Shown piece after piece: positions 27,948 through 38,241 of a DNA stretch of 64,000 nt (positions are counted from its first letter, which is position 1; every line of letters begins with the position of its first letter). This DNA is from Enterobacter sp. JUb54 (GTDB taxonomy: Bacteria; Pseudomonadota; Gammaproteobacteria; Enterobacterales; Enterobacteriaceae), in assembly GCF_014298075.1 (NCBI RefSeq), contig NZ_CP060418.1:2542001-2606000 (forward strand). The letters are read 5' to 3'. Position numbers and translations under genes: made by a program. The notes beneath the pieces were generated by a model, which saw only the letters and a list, made by a program, of their open reading frames with translations, was not told where the DNA came from and ran no database searches.

Positions 27948-30900
27948 TTACCCCAGAATCTCCCGCACTACCGGGCCAATCGATTCGAAGGCCTGCGGCG
28001 AGATAATCTCCACGTGGGCGCAGTTCTGGCTAAAGACCTCCAGCTCTCCCACCCAGGGACCCCACACCACCTGCGGATCCATCCCTTCCTGACGGGTTTT
28101 CTCCGCGACAAACAGCGTGGCCTTGCCGTCGAATTTCGCGCTGTGCGCGGTGGTCAGCAGACGTACCGCATCGGCATAGTTGCCCTCGATCACGCTGAAC
28201 AGCTCGCCGGAGGCCTGCCCTTGCTGAGCAGCCAGGAAGACCTCGCGCTCGCGATCGATCTCCGCCAGCACTTCCGGATCCAGACCGTTGGCCTCTTTCT
28301 CCGCCCAGTTCTGCGTCTCCGGCGGCCAGGTATCCAGCAGACCGAGGAAGGCCACCGCTTCGCCGCGCTGGCGTAAACGGGCGGCGATGCCCTGCGCCAG
28401 CGTTCCTCCAAGGGAATAGCCGAAGAGGTAATATGGCCCGTGCGGCTGCTGTGCCAGCAGCGTTTGCAGATGCTGCTCGCAAACTTCATCCAGACAGGCC
28501 GCGCGCATCATTGGCCCTTCCGGTCGTGGCGACTGAATGCCGGTAATCGACCAGCGCGGGCTGAGATAGCGAGCCAGCACGCTGAACTGCCAGGCAAAGC
28601 CCGACGCCGGATGGAAACAGAACAATGTTGGTCCGTCGCTCACCCGCAGCGGCAGAATCGCATCGAAGCCCAGGCGCTGGGCCTGTTCATCGCTGAGATC
28701 GGAAGCCAGCAGCGCGCTCAGTTTTCCGACCGTCGACGCCACCATCACCTGCCCTGGAGTGACCTGACGATCCAGTTCACGGCCGAGCTGCGCCGCCAGG
28801 CGCATTGCCAACAGCGAATGACCGCCAAGGGCAAAGAAGTCGGCGTCAATATCGTTGACCTCACAGCCCAGCAATTGGCTGAACGCCTGGGCCACCGTGG
28901 TTTCAATCCCCGCCTCCGGCGGACGACCGCGCTGTTCGTTGCCGAGCGTCGGCAGCGGCAGCGCTTTGCGATCCAGTTTGCCGTTGGCGCTCAGCGGCAG
29001 TTCCGCCAGCTGAATCAGCACCACCGGCACCATATGCGGCGGCAGTTGCTCGGCCAGACGCGCTTTCAGCCCCGCGGTATCCAACGGCAGCCCGGACTCG
29101 GATACCAGGTATCCCACCAGTTGACGGGCATCGCCCCCGGTTGCTGCCGCCTGATTGAGGACGCAGGCATTCGCCACCGCCTGGGCAACATCCGGTAGCG
29201 CAGACATCACCCGATCGATTTCACCCAGCTCAATACGCTGACCGCGAATTTTCAGCTGATCGTCGCTGCGCCCGAGATACTCCACCGCGCCGTTCTCCAG
29301 CCAGCGCGCCACGTCGCCGGTCCGGTACATCCGCTCGCCGGCGGCATACGGGTCAGCAATAAAGCGCGAGGCGGTCAGATCCGGACGGCCCAGATATCCC
29401 TGTGCCAGCTGAATACCAGTCAGGTATAAATCGCCCGCCACGCCAGGAGGAACCGGACGCATGCTGGCATCAAGAATGCGCAGCCCGGTGTTCCACACCG
29501 GCCAGCCAATAGGCACGCTGTTGCCGGTCACCGCCGCCAGTTCCGCGCCACAGGCCGGATACCAGCTCACATCCACCGCCGCTTCCGTCGGGCCATACAG
29601 ATTGTGTAACGGTGCGCCGGTCAATGCTTCCCATTCGCGGCACAGCCCGGTCGGCAGCGCTTCGCCGCTGCAGAAGACGCGCTTGAGCGTGCGGCAGGTC
29701 GCGACGTTTTCGCCATCCAGCGAGGCCACAAACGCGGCCAGCATCGACGGTACGAAGTGGGTCGTGGTCACGCCGTAGCGAGCAAAGAACTGCTGCATCG
29801 CCAGCGGATCGCGGTGGGCTTCCGGCTCCGCCATCACCAGCCGCGCGCCGGTAATAAACGGCCACCAGAACTCCCAGACCGACACATCGAAGCTGCATGG
29901 CGTCTTTTGCGCCACCACATCGTCGGCGCTAAGCGGGTAGTGATTCTGCATCCACAGCAAGCGGTTGACGATCGCGGTTTGCCCCACCATCACCCCTTTC
30001 GGGCGCCCGGTGGAACCAGAGGTAAAGATGATATAGGCGGTGTGATCGGCCTGTGACAGCGCCAGCGGCGCGGCATCGCCCGCCGCCAGCGGCTGCTGAT
30101 AGCACAGACTTTCAAGGCCCGGAATATCACTAAAGCGCGCCAGCTGATCCTCAGAGGTAATCAGCAGGGTCGGACGCGCGTCCTCCAGCATCATGCGCAG
30201 ACGGTCGTCCGGATAGCCGGTATCCAGCGGTAGCCAGGCTGCACCGGCTTCGACGATACCGTGCAGCGCGAGGGTCAGGAACACCGATCGCGGCAGCGCC
30301 ACCGCCACGCTATCGCCCGGTTTCACACCGCGTTCACGCAGCAATTGCGCCAGCGCCACCACCTGCTGGCGCATTTCGCGGTAGCTAAACTGCCAGCGGG
30401 CATCCACCAGCGCCGGGGCATCCGGGGTTTTCTCCGCCTGCGCCGCGACCAGCGCACTCAGCGTGGTCACCGGAAGCGCGACGCCGGTATTATTGACCTG
30501 CGCCAGCTGTTCCGTTTCGTCGTGTGACAGCATATTGGCTTCACCGCAGCGCAGCGCCGGATCGGCGGCAAACTGGGCCAGCAGCGCAGACAGGCGCGCC
30601 ACGTGGTTGCGCAGCGTCGCTTCGTCATAGCGGGCTTTATTGGCCAGCACTTCCAGCGACAAGCCACCGGACTCATCCGGGAACAGCGCCAGTTCGAGAT
30701 CGTTGACCGGGCCGGTCGCTAAGGTGTGGGTCACGGCCTCAACGCCATCAATATCCAGAATGTAATCAAAGACTTTAACGTTCAGCACCGGGCCAAACAG
30801 CGGCTCATCACCGGCGGCTTTGCCGCTATCGCGGACAATCTGTTCAGCGTCGTAACGCTGGTGACGACGCATTTTTTTCAGCTGTGCGGACAGACGCAGC

Positions 30901-31829
30901 GCCAGCTCGGCGAGGGTTTCCTGAGCGTCGATATGCACCGCCAGCGGCAGCACGTTAAGCACCGGGCCGCTGGCGGTCAGCGCCGCGGATCCCATACGCC
31001 GCATAAAGATAAACCCGGCGGCATAATCCATCCGGCTGCATAAGCGACCGAGCCACAGGGTCGTCAGCGCCAGCGCCAGATCGGCACGCTGGCACTGCGG
31101 CAGGCTGGTCGCCAGGCGGCTGAACAGACCGGCGTCAACATCCAGTTTTAACCGCCAGATGTCGGTGCTGGTCGCACGTCCAGCCAACGGTGCAGCCGAG
31201 AGCGAGGCCGGGGACGGCAGCGCTTTTCGCTGCGCCATCCAGAACTGTTTATCCCGCTGCCAGGCATCGCTGCCGTAGTATTGCTGGTACTCTTCCACCA
31301 CCTCGGCGAAAGGCGTAAAGGGAGATGCAGGCGTCTCTTCTCCACGTTGCCAGGCACGGTAAATCGCGGCGATCTGGCGGGTAATCGCTGGGAAACTGAA
31401 GCCATCTACCAGTAAATGGTGATAACGCTGATACCAGTACCAGCAATCATCCGCCACCCGTATCAGCTGGTGACACACCAGGGGATTGCCGCCATCGACC
31501 CGCAGATTCTGTCCAAGGTCGGCCTGCATTAGCGCCAGCGCGGCGGCATGGGGATCGTGCGCATCGCGCAGATCGTGAGAATCAGGTTCAGCAAAAGTAC
31601 GGCGCTCATCGACCCATTGCCAGGCTTCGCCGTTATCTTCGCAAAACCGCATGCTGAGGGTATCGGCCTGCGCCAGACCGCTGACGATAGCGCGTCCCAG
31701 CAGCGCCGGGTCAAGGTTGCCGCGCAGTTCAACATAGTGGGCCACGCTCCATGCACCGGGCAGCGTAGAGAGCCGCTCCGCCATCCAGATCCCGGACTGT
31801 GCCGCCACCAGCGGTAAACGAGTGGTCAT
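27948..31829 (-). CDS. entF: Enterobactin synthase component EntF (NRPS)
   Basis: This four-domain nonribosomal peptide synthetase has 1293 residues, the same as E. coli. The order is condensation (about 1-430, active site YHHLLVDGFS), serine-specific adenylation (about 450-960, with TSGSTGRPKGVMVG), peptidyl carrier (about 965-1045, site in FFALGGHSLLAMRL) and thioesterase (to the end, GYSLGG nucleophile motif). It activates L-Ser, joins it to dihydroxybenzoyl-EntB and trimerises the product to enterobactin. The ATG at 31829 starts the conserved MTTRLPLVAAQSGIWMAE; an upstream extension in the same frame overlaps ybdZ and is not coding. It follows ybdZ by 10 bp. Confidence 0.97.
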   Translation of the reverse strand: MTTRLPLVAAQSGIWMAERLSTLPGAWSVAHYVELRGNLDPALLGRAIVSGLAQADTLSMRFCEDNGEAWQWVDERRTFAEPDSHDLRDAHDPHAAALALMQADLGQNLRVDGGNPLVCHQLIRVADDCWYWYQRYHHLLVDGFSFPAITRQIAAIYRAWQRGEETPASPFTPFAEVVEEYQQYYGSDAWQRDKQFWMAQRKALPSPASLSAAPLAGRATSTDIWRLKLDVDAGLFSRLATSLPQCQRADLALALTTLWLGRLCSRMDYAAGFIFMRRMGSAALTASGPVLNVLPLAVHIDAQETLAELALRLSAQLKKMRRHQRYDAEQIVRDSGKAAGDEPLFGPVLNVKVFDYILDIDGVEAVTHTLATGPVNDLELALFPDESGGLSLEVLANKARYDEATLRNHVARLSALLAQFAADPALRCGEANMLSHDETEQLAQVNNTGVALPVTTLSALVAAQAEKTPDAPALVDARWQFSYREMRQQVVALAQLLRERGVKPGDSVAVALPRSVFLTLALHGIVEAGAAWLPLDTGYPDDRLRMMLEDARPTLLITSEDQLARFSDIPGLESLCYQQPLAAGDAAPLALSQADHTAYIIFTSGSTGRPKGVMVGQTAIVNRLLWMQNHYPLSADDVVAQKTPCSFDVSVWEFWWPFITGARLVMAEPEAHRDPLAMQQFFARYGVTTTHFVPSMLAAFVASLDGENVATCRTLKRVFCSGEALPTGLCREWEALTGAPLHNLYGPTEAAVDVSWYPACGAELAAVTGNSVPIGWPVWNTGLRILDASMRPVPPGVAGDLYLTGIQLAQGYLGRPDLTASRFIADPYAAGERMYRTGDVARWLENGAVEYLGRSDDQLKIRGQRIELGEIDRVMSALPDVAQAVANACVLNQAAATGGDARQLVGYLVSESGLPLDTAGLKARLAEQLPPHMVPVVLIQLAELPLSANGKLDRKALPLPTLGNEQRGRPPEAGIETTVAQAFSQLLGCEVNDIDADFFALGGHSLLAMRLAAQLGRELDRQVTPGQVMVASTVGKLSALLASDLSDEQAQRLGFDAILPLRVSDGPTLFCFHPASGFAWQFSVLARYLSPRWSITGIQSPRPEGPMMRAACLDEVCEQHLQTLLAQQPHGPYYLFGYSLGGTLAQGIAARLRQRGEAVAFLGLLDTWPPETQNWAEKEANGLDPEVLAEIDREREVFLAAQQGQASGELFSVIEGNYADAVRLLTTAHSAKFDGKATLFVAEKTRQEGMDPQVVWGPWVGELEVFSQNCAHVEIISPQAFESIGPVVREILG

Positions 31830-31839
31830 CTTCGACTCC

Positions 31840-32043
31840 TTAGCGTGCATGGTGTGCGGGGGTGAGGGTTGTCCAGTTCTCGGCCAGCCAGGTGTGGCAT
31901 GCCTCTGAGGGCTGCGGTGGGCAGACCACCGTCCAGCCTTGCGGCAGGGCGCAGTGGTGCGGCCACAGGCTGTACTGCTGCTGTTCGTTGCGCAGAATAT
32001 AAAACTGCCCTTGCGGATTATCGAAGGGGTTGCTGAATTGCAT
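31840..32043 (-). CDS. ybdZ: MbtH-like protein YbdZ
   Basis: This 67-residue MbtH-family protein has the signature NPFDNPQGQFYILRNEQQQYSLWP and the conserved Trp in LPQGWTVVCPP. MbtH proteins bind NRPS adenylation domains and raise their solubility or activity, and YbdZ does this for EntF. It lies between fes and entF on the same strand, as in E. coli, with a slightly shorter C-terminus (E. coli 72). Confidence 0.95.
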   Translation of the reverse strand: MQFSNPFDNPQGQFYILRNEQQQYSLWPHHCALPQGWTVVCPPQPSEACHTWLAENWTTLTPAHHAR

Positions 32044-32141
32044 ACCAAACTCCTGTCTCTACTCGCCATCCTTCACGGTACTTTGGCGCAGGCTGCCGCC
32101 ATCGCGTCATCGCAATGATGTTGAGTCTGAAGCGCGCTTTG

Positions 32142-33347
32142 TCAGTGGTCGCGGCTCAACGGCTGCCATAGCTGGATTAATCCTGCCGTCAGCCCGCCAC
32201 GCCAGCAAAGCGCATCGTGCCCGCCGTCAACCTGACGCCAGAAAATCGTCTGCTGTGTGTGTTGTAATTGCGATAAAAGCGCCTGGTTGGCGCGAAAAAT
32301 CAGCGGCTCACGCTCACCGGCTTCCAGCCAGATCCGCAGCCCCTGCGGGTGAAGTTGCCCCTGGCTCAGACGCTCAATCAGCAGGCCCGTTCCGGCGCCG
32401 CCGCGATGCGGCCACCAGTAGGATCCCGACTGACTCAGGACGCAGCCAAAGCGTTCCGGCCAGTACAGCGCGGCAAACATCGCCGCCAGACCGCCAAAGC
32501 TCTGCCCGGCGACCACGGTACGATCGGCGCGGTCGCTGAAAGGGGCGATGTGATGCACCTGGGGTAATAACTCTTCCTGCACCGCCAGCCAGAAATCCGC
32601 ATTGCAGGGCAGTTCCCGGCCACGATGTTCGTTATCAATGACATCAATCAGCAAGTAGACCGCCGGCGGCAGTTTTGCTTCGCGTGTCAGCCCGGCCAGC
32701 GCCGGCCAGACCGGCATGCTTTCGGCCCAGAACTGGCCATCCAACAGCACCGCCAGCGGGCGTTCTTCGGGCGCGTCATCGCCGGTGGTGTAAATCCATA
32801 TCCGCCGGGTGTTGCCCAGCCTGACGCTGCGCCATTCAATGCAAACCGGCGCAGACGCGGGAGTGTTGCGCGGCGACCAGCCGGGTTGTTCCGGCGCCTG
32901 CGGGAGCTCCAGCGCCGACACCGCGTGGCCGCGCCCGCCCTTCCAGCTTTGGGGGTTTAACGGGTCGGCAATCGCCCGCGGCAGCAGTTTGCGCCAGCCT
33001 TCGCGCAACAGCATGCGGTCCGGGCTGCCGGCGTTGAAAATCTCAGGGGCGAAGTCGTCTTCACGGTCGGAGGGAATAAAGCAGTAGCTGCCGCGCCAGG
33101 TCGGCGACAGGGTCGTTTGCCAGCGCCAGGCATCGGTGCCAGGCACACGCGTTAGGGTTTGCGGTACGGCATTCTGGTGATGGTCGGTCACGCCGGTGAT
33201 GTAAATCCACACTCGCCGGGTCGAGGAAGTCTCTTCGCCACCCGCCGGATCCCGCCACCAGAATGTCACTAAACAGCGGTCATCACAGGCCTCGGACTGC
33301 GGTCCGGAGAGCGTCTGCCACCATTCATCACTTCCTGTTATTAACAT
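32142..33347 (-). CDS. fes: Enterochelin esterase Fes
   Basis: This 401-residue cytoplasmic esterase hydrolyses imported ferric enterobactin so that the iron can be released. An N-terminal Fes domain (WWRDPAGGEE, WRGSYCFIPS) is followed by an alpha/beta-hydrolase domain with the nucleophile in VVAGQSFGGLAAM and the catalytic histidine in DGGHDALCWRGG. It is the first gene of the leftward fes-ybdZ-entF unit and is divergent from fepA across a Fur-controlled region. Confidence 0.95.
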   Translation of the reverse strand: MLITGSDEWWQTLSGPQSEACDDRCLVTFWWRDPAGGEETSSTRRVWIYITGVTDHHQNAVPQTLTRVPGTDAWRWQTTLSPTWRGSYCFIPSDREDDFAPEIFNAGSPDRMLLREGWRKLLPRAIADPLNPQSWKGGRGHAVSALELPQAPEQPGWSPRNTPASAPVCIEWRSVRLGNTRRIWIYTTGDDAPEERPLAVLLDGQFWAESMPVWPALAGLTREAKLPPAVYLLIDVIDNEHRGRELPCNADFWLAVQEELLPQVHHIAPFSDRADRTVVAGQSFGGLAAMFAALYWPERFGCVLSQSGSYWWPHRGGAGTGLLIERLSQGQLHPQGLRIWLEAGEREPLIFRANQALLSQLQHTQQTIFWRQVDGGHDALCWRGGLTAGLIQLWQPLSRDH

Positions 33348-33401
33348 CCCGTTATTAACCCTATGTTTATCGTGATTTTTCTCAACAAACGTAATTTTTA
33401 T

Positions 33402-33433
33402 TGATAATATTATTGATAACTATTTGCATTTGC
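33402..33433. promoter_or_regulatory. Fur-box region between fes and fepA
   Basis: TGATAATATTATTGATAACT and the following ATTTGCATTTGC contain repeated GATAA half-sites and the TTTGCATTTGC form seen in enteric iron promoters. The best 19-mers match the consensus at only 11-12 positions, so the exact footprint is uncertain. The location equals the E. coli fes-fepA operator region. Confidence 0.6.
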
Positions 33434-33604
33434 AATAGCGTATTACCGCCCTTTGGGAGAGTCACTTCTAATTACACAGGTCAGCGAAGGTCATTCGGTT
33501 AGCGACGGAATGCCTGGGCCCTCAACTGACGACATTTTTTGCGGCCTCCCCTCCCGGTGGGATGGGACTTCAGGGGAAGGCGGCAACGAAAAGCAGGACG
33601 TAAA

Positions 33605-35830
33605 ATGAATAACAAAATCAAATCATTGACCTTACTGGTCAACCTGGGAATTTACGGTGCGGCCTTCCCGCTGTGCGCAGAAGAGACCCTCGATAGCCAA
33701 AAAACGGCCACCGAAGAAACCATGGTGGTGACTGCCGCCGAACAAAACCTGCAGGCGCCTGGCGTCTCGACCATCACCGCCGATGAAATTCGTAAACGTC
33801 CACCGGCCCGCGACGTTTCAGAAATCATTCGTACCATGCCGGGCGTCAACCTGACCGGTAACTCCACCAGCGGCCAGCGCGGTAACAACCGTCAGATTGA
33901 TATTCGCGGCATGGGCCCGGAAAACACCCTGATCCTGATTGATGGCAAACCGGTCACCAGCCGTAACTCCGTGCGCCTGGGCTGGCGCGGCGAGCGCGAC
34001 ACCCGCGGCGACACCAGCTGGGTTCCGCCAGAAATGATCGAGCGTATCGAGGTCATTCGTGGCCCGGCCGCCGCCCGCTACGGTAACGGCGCGGCAGGCG
34101 GCGTGGTCAACATCATCACCAAAAAAGGTGGCGATGAGTGGCACGGTTCATGGAACACCTATATGAACGCCCCGGAGCATAAAGACGAAGGCTCCACCAA
34201 GCGTACCAACTTCAGCCTCAGCGGCCCGCTGGGCGGCGATTTCAGCTTCCGCCTGTTGGGCAACCTGGACAAAACTCAGGCTGATGCCTGGGACATCAAC
34301 CAGGGCCATCAGTCCGAGCGTACCGGCATTTATTCCGATACCCTGCCCGCCGGGCGCGAAGGGGTTAAAAACAAGAATATCGACGGTGTCGTGCGCTGGG
34401 ATTTCGCGCCGATGCAATCCCTGGAGTTCGAAGCGGGCTACAGCCGCCAGGGCAACCTCTACTCCGGTGATACGCAGAACACCAACTCCAACGACCTGGT
34501 GAAAGAGAACTACGGTAAAGAGACCAACCGTATCTACCGTAACACCTACTCGGTGACCTGGAACGGTGCCTGGGATAACGGTATTACCACCAGCAACTGG
34601 GCGCAGTACGAACATACCCGCAACTCACGTAAAGGTGAAGGTCTGGCCGGGGGAACCGAGGGGATCTTCAGCAGCAATCAGTTCTCTGATATCGACCTGT
34701 CCGACGTGATGCTGCACAGCGAAATCAGCATTCCGTTCGATCTGTGGGTCAATCAGAACCTGACGCTGGGCACCGAATGGAACCAGCAGCGCATGAAGGA
34801 TAAGGCGTCAAACACCCAAACCTTTATGGGCGGGACCATCCCAGGTTACGACAGCACCGGTCGTAGCCCGTACTCGAAAGCCGAGATTTTCTCTCTGTTT
34901 GCTGAAGACAACATGGAGTTGACCGACACCACCATGTTGACGCCGGCGCTGCGATTCGATCATCACAGCATTGTCGGCAATAACTGGAGTCCTTCCCTGA
35001 ACCTGTCCCAGGGGCTTTGGGATGATTTCACGTTGAAAATGGGCATCGCCCGCGCCTACAAAGCGCCGAGCCTGTATCAGACCAACCCGAACTACATTCT
35101 CTACAGCCGCGGCCAGGGTTGCTACGCGAGCCAGGCCGGTTGCTACCTGCAGGGTAATGAAGACCTGAAAGCAGAAACCAGCATCAACAAAGAAGTTGGC
35201 CTCGAGTTTAAACGCGATGGCTGGCTGGCGGGCGTCACCTGGTTCCGCAACGACTACCGTAACAAGATTGAAGCGGGCTATTCGCCGGTTTACACCAACG
35301 GTAGCGGCACCGATCTCTACAAATGGGAAAACGTCCCGAAAGCGGTTGTTGAAGGTCTGGAAGGCACGTTGAACGTACCGGTCACGGAAACGGTGAACTG
35401 GACCAACAACATCACCTATATGCTGCAGAGTAAGAACAAAACCACCGGCGATCGTCTGTCGATTATTCCGGAATATACGCTGAACTCCACTCTGAGCTGG
35501 CAGATTCAGGAAGACGTTTCCGTGCAGTCGACCTTCACCTGGTACGGCAAGCAGCAGCCGAAGAAATATAACTACAAAGGTCAGCCGGTCACCGGCAGCG
35601 AGAAAAACGAGGTTAGCCCGTATAGCATCCTCGGCCTGAGCGCGACCTGGGACGTCACCAAATATGTCAGCCTGACCGGCGGCGTGGATAACGTCTTCGA
35701 CAAGCGTCACTGGCGTGCCGGTAATGCCCAGACCACCGGCGGCGCGACCGGCTATATGTACGGCGCAGGGGCTGAGACTTTCAACGAACCGGGTCGTACC
35801 TGGTACATGAGCGTTAATACCCACTTCTGA
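33605..35830 (+). CDS. fepA: TonB-dependent ferric-enterobactin receptor FepA
   Basis: This 741-residue outer-membrane receptor has a signal peptide ending PLCA (about 25 residues), a TonB box region in EETMVVTA, a plug domain (about 40-170, with DIRGMGPENTLILIDGKPV and RIEVIRGPAAARYGNGAAGGVVNIITKK) and a 22-strand barrel ending in the C-terminal Phe of TWYMSVNTHF. I chose the ATG at 33605, which has an AGGACG ribosome site; a longer upstream reading adds an Arg-rich non-signal segment. entD follows 68 bp downstream on the same strand. Confidence 0.96.
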   Translation: MNNKIKSLTLLVNLGIYGAAFPLCAEETLDSQKTATEETMVVTAAEQNLQAPGVSTITADEIRKRPPARDVSEIIRTMPGVNLTGNSTSGQRGNNRQIDIRGMGPENTLILIDGKPVTSRNSVRLGWRGERDTRGDTSWVPPEMIERIEVIRGPAAARYGNGAAGGVVNIITKKGGDEWHGSWNTYMNAPEHKDEGSTKRTNFSLSGPLGGDFSFRLLGNLDKTQADAWDINQGHQSERTGIYSDTLPAGREGVKNKNIDGVVRWDFAPMQSLEFEAGYSRQGNLYSGDTQNTNSNDLVKENYGKETNRIYRNTYSVTWNGAWDNGITTSNWAQYEHTRNSRKGEGLAGGTEGIFSSNQFSDIDLSDVMLHSEISIPFDLWVNQNLTLGTEWNQQRMKDKASNTQTFMGGTIPGYDSTGRSPYSKAEIFSLFAEDNMELTDTTMLTPALRFDHHSIVGNNWSPSLNLSQGLWDDFTLKMGIARAYKAPSLYQTNPNYILYSRGQGCYASQAGCYLQGNEDLKAETSINKEVGLEFKRDGWLAGVTWFRNDYRNKIEAGYSPVYTNGSGTDLYKWENVPKAVVEGLEGTLNVPVTETVNWTNNITYMLQSKNKTTGDRLSIIPEYTLNSTLSWQIQEDVSVQSTFTWYGKQQPKKYNYKGQPVTGSEKNEVSPYSILGLSATWDVTKYVSLTGGVDNVFDKRHWRAGNAQTTGGATGYMYGAGAETFNEPGRTWYMSVNTHF

Positions 35831-35848
35831 TTGTCCGCTTGATCTCCC

Positions 35849-35872
35849 CCGCCCTCTTCTCATGGAGGGCGG
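35849..35872 (+). promoter_or_regulatory. Hairpin between fepA and entD
   Basis: CCGCCCTC (35849-35856) pairs with GAGGGCGG (35865-35872) around an 8-nt loop. There is no T-run, and the entD start follows 26 bp later. It may lower read-through or translation of entD relative to fepA. Confidence 0.5.
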
Positions 35873-35898
35873 AGGGAGGAATCTGTTAACATCCTTCG

Positions 35899-36558
35899 AT
35901 GCAAATCCAACACGCAATCATTCAGCTTGCCGGCCACTCGCTTATGCGGGTTGATTTCGATCCGGCGACGTTTCAGGCCACCGATCTCCTGTGGCTCCCT
36001 CACCATGCCCGGCTCGCTAACGGCGTGCGTAAACGGCAGACCGAGCATCTTGCCGGCCGTATCGCCGCAGCTTACGCCCTGCGGGAAGTGGGCGTAAAAG
36101 CGATCCCTGGGATTGGCGATCAGCGCCAGCCGCTGTGGCCCGCGCCGTGGTACGGCAGCATCAGTCACTGCGAACATAGCGCGCTGGCGGTGGTCTCTGA
36201 GTGTCCGGTCGGCGTTGATATTGAACGGCTGTTTTCGCCGTCTCTGGCGTCGGAGCTGGAAAGCAGCATTATCAACCCGGCGGAGCGCGCGGTGCTAAAC
36301 GCGAGCGGACTGCCCTTTGAACTGGCCCTGACGCTGGCGTTTTCGGCAAAGGAGAGCGGGTTTAAGGCGTGGTCGTCCCATAGCCAGAAGTTTGCCGACT
36401 TTCAGGCCGCGCAGGTTATCTCCCTGGATGCCACGACGCTACGTTTACAGCTACAGGCGAGTGTTTTCCCGTATCTTGGGAATATCATCATTTCCGTCAA
36501 CTGGTTACAAATCGATCGACATCTCATAACCTGCACCCTCTCCCCCGACGAAGCGTGA
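35899..36558 (+). CDS. entD: Enterobactin phosphopantetheinyl transferase EntD
   Basis: This 219-residue Sfp-type transferase attaches phosphopantetheine to EntB and EntF. Diagnostic motifs are RKRQTEHLAGRIAAAYAL, YGSISHCEHSALAVVS, VGVDIERLF and FSAKESGFKAW. The ATG at 35899 is the only start downstream of an in-frame stop, and no strong ribosome site is close to it, which fits low expression. A stem-loop precedes it. The gene's 3' end overlaps a CRP-like site of the next operon. Confidence 0.93.
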   Translation: MQIQHAIIQLAGHSLMRVDFDPATFQATDLLWLPHHARLANGVRKRQTEHLAGRIAAAYALREVGVKAIPGIGDQRQPLWPAPWYGSISHCEHSALAVVSECPVGVDIERLFSPSLASELESSIINPAERAVLNASGLPFELALTLAFSAKESGFKAWSSHSQKFADFQAAQVISLDATTLRLQLQASVFPYLGNIIISVNWLQIDRHLITCTLSPDEA

Positions 36559-36569
36559 TCCTTTTCTCC
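36554..36569 (+). promoter_or_regulatory. CRP-like site upstream of sugar ABC operon
   Basis: CGTGA, six bases, TCTCC lie inside a longer stretch (GTGATCCTTTTCTCCTTTT) that is closely repeated upstream of the transketolase operon. The match to TGTGA-N6-TCACA is partial, but its conservation between the two promoters supports function. It overlaps the end of entD. Confidence 0.5.
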
Positions 36570-36647
36570 TTTTAAAAAATTACCTGCGCAAAGCATAGAC
36601 AGCTTCTCGAGTCAGACTTATCGTTATCTCGAATAATAAATCATTAT

Positions 36648-37617
<970 letters not shown>

Positions 37618-37629
37618 GTCGGAGACGTT

Positions 37630-38241
37630 ATGTTCTTAAAACAATGGGGGGGCGTGCTAACCGGGTGCGCCGCCCTGTTGCTGACGGCCTGCACGGTGGT
37701 AGATCTGGATGAAAACGGCAAGCCAATATTGCCTGCCGACCCCAATGCGAAGCACAGCTTCGATAATCAGACGCCACAGCAGATCGCGCAACAAACCTGG
37801 CAAACCCGAGTGATTGATCCAGCCTCCCGACACGCGCTTGATGCGGCGACGCTGGGAAGCCATTTAACATCATCAGCAAATTCTCAGGAGAGTGTTTTTA
37901 TCCATCTCGTGACGCCGATTGTGAAGCTCGACGACAGTAACCCGCGTGAACAAAACATCACCGTCAGCATCAATGGTCAGCCCCTCACCATCCAGACCGG
38001 TCCGGTGATGAAAGGTAACGCTATCCGCGATGCCAGCGGCTTTAAGTTTGAAGATTTCACCAATCAGGTGCAATTTGCGCAGCTTTCGCGCGCCTATAAC
38101 CGGGAAGCGGCGAAGCAGTTACCGAAAATCGACGCCAGTTGGGTGGGCAAACCGGTCAGCGTACGTTTTGCGGTCACGTTGAATCACGGTACTCCTCAGG
38201 ATGCCGCCGCGCTGGAACTGAAACAGGAGGTACGGCCATGA
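37630..38241 (+). CDS. DUF2291 lipoprotein associated with sugar ABC importer
   Basis: This 203-residue protein has a lipoprotein signal peptide with the lipobox LLTAC (Cys near residue 21), followed by a domain of the DUF2291 type found beside RbsABC-like transporters. It includes a long polar region with VFIHLVTPIVKLDDSNPREQNITVSINGQP. It starts 12 bp after the binding protein and overlaps the ATPase start by four bases, so it is coupled to the importer. It is probably anchored to a membrane facing the periplasm. Its role is unknown; support of ligand capture or transporter assembly is speculation. Confidence 0.8.
   Translation: MFLKQWGGVLTGCAALLLTACTVVDLDENGKPILPADPNAKHSFDNQTPQQIAQQTWQTRVIDPASRHALDAATLGSHLTSSANSQESVFIHLVTPIVKLDDSNPREQNITVSINGQPLTIQTGPVMKGNAIRDASGFKFEDFTNQVQFAQLSRAYNREAAKQLPKIDASWVGKPVSVRFAVTLNHGTPQDAAALELKQEVRP

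Noticed and set aside
31830-32069. 80-residue N-terminal extension of EntF
   Set aside because: It overlaps ybdZ in another frame and is absent from EntF proteins; the ATG at 31829 gives the exact family length.
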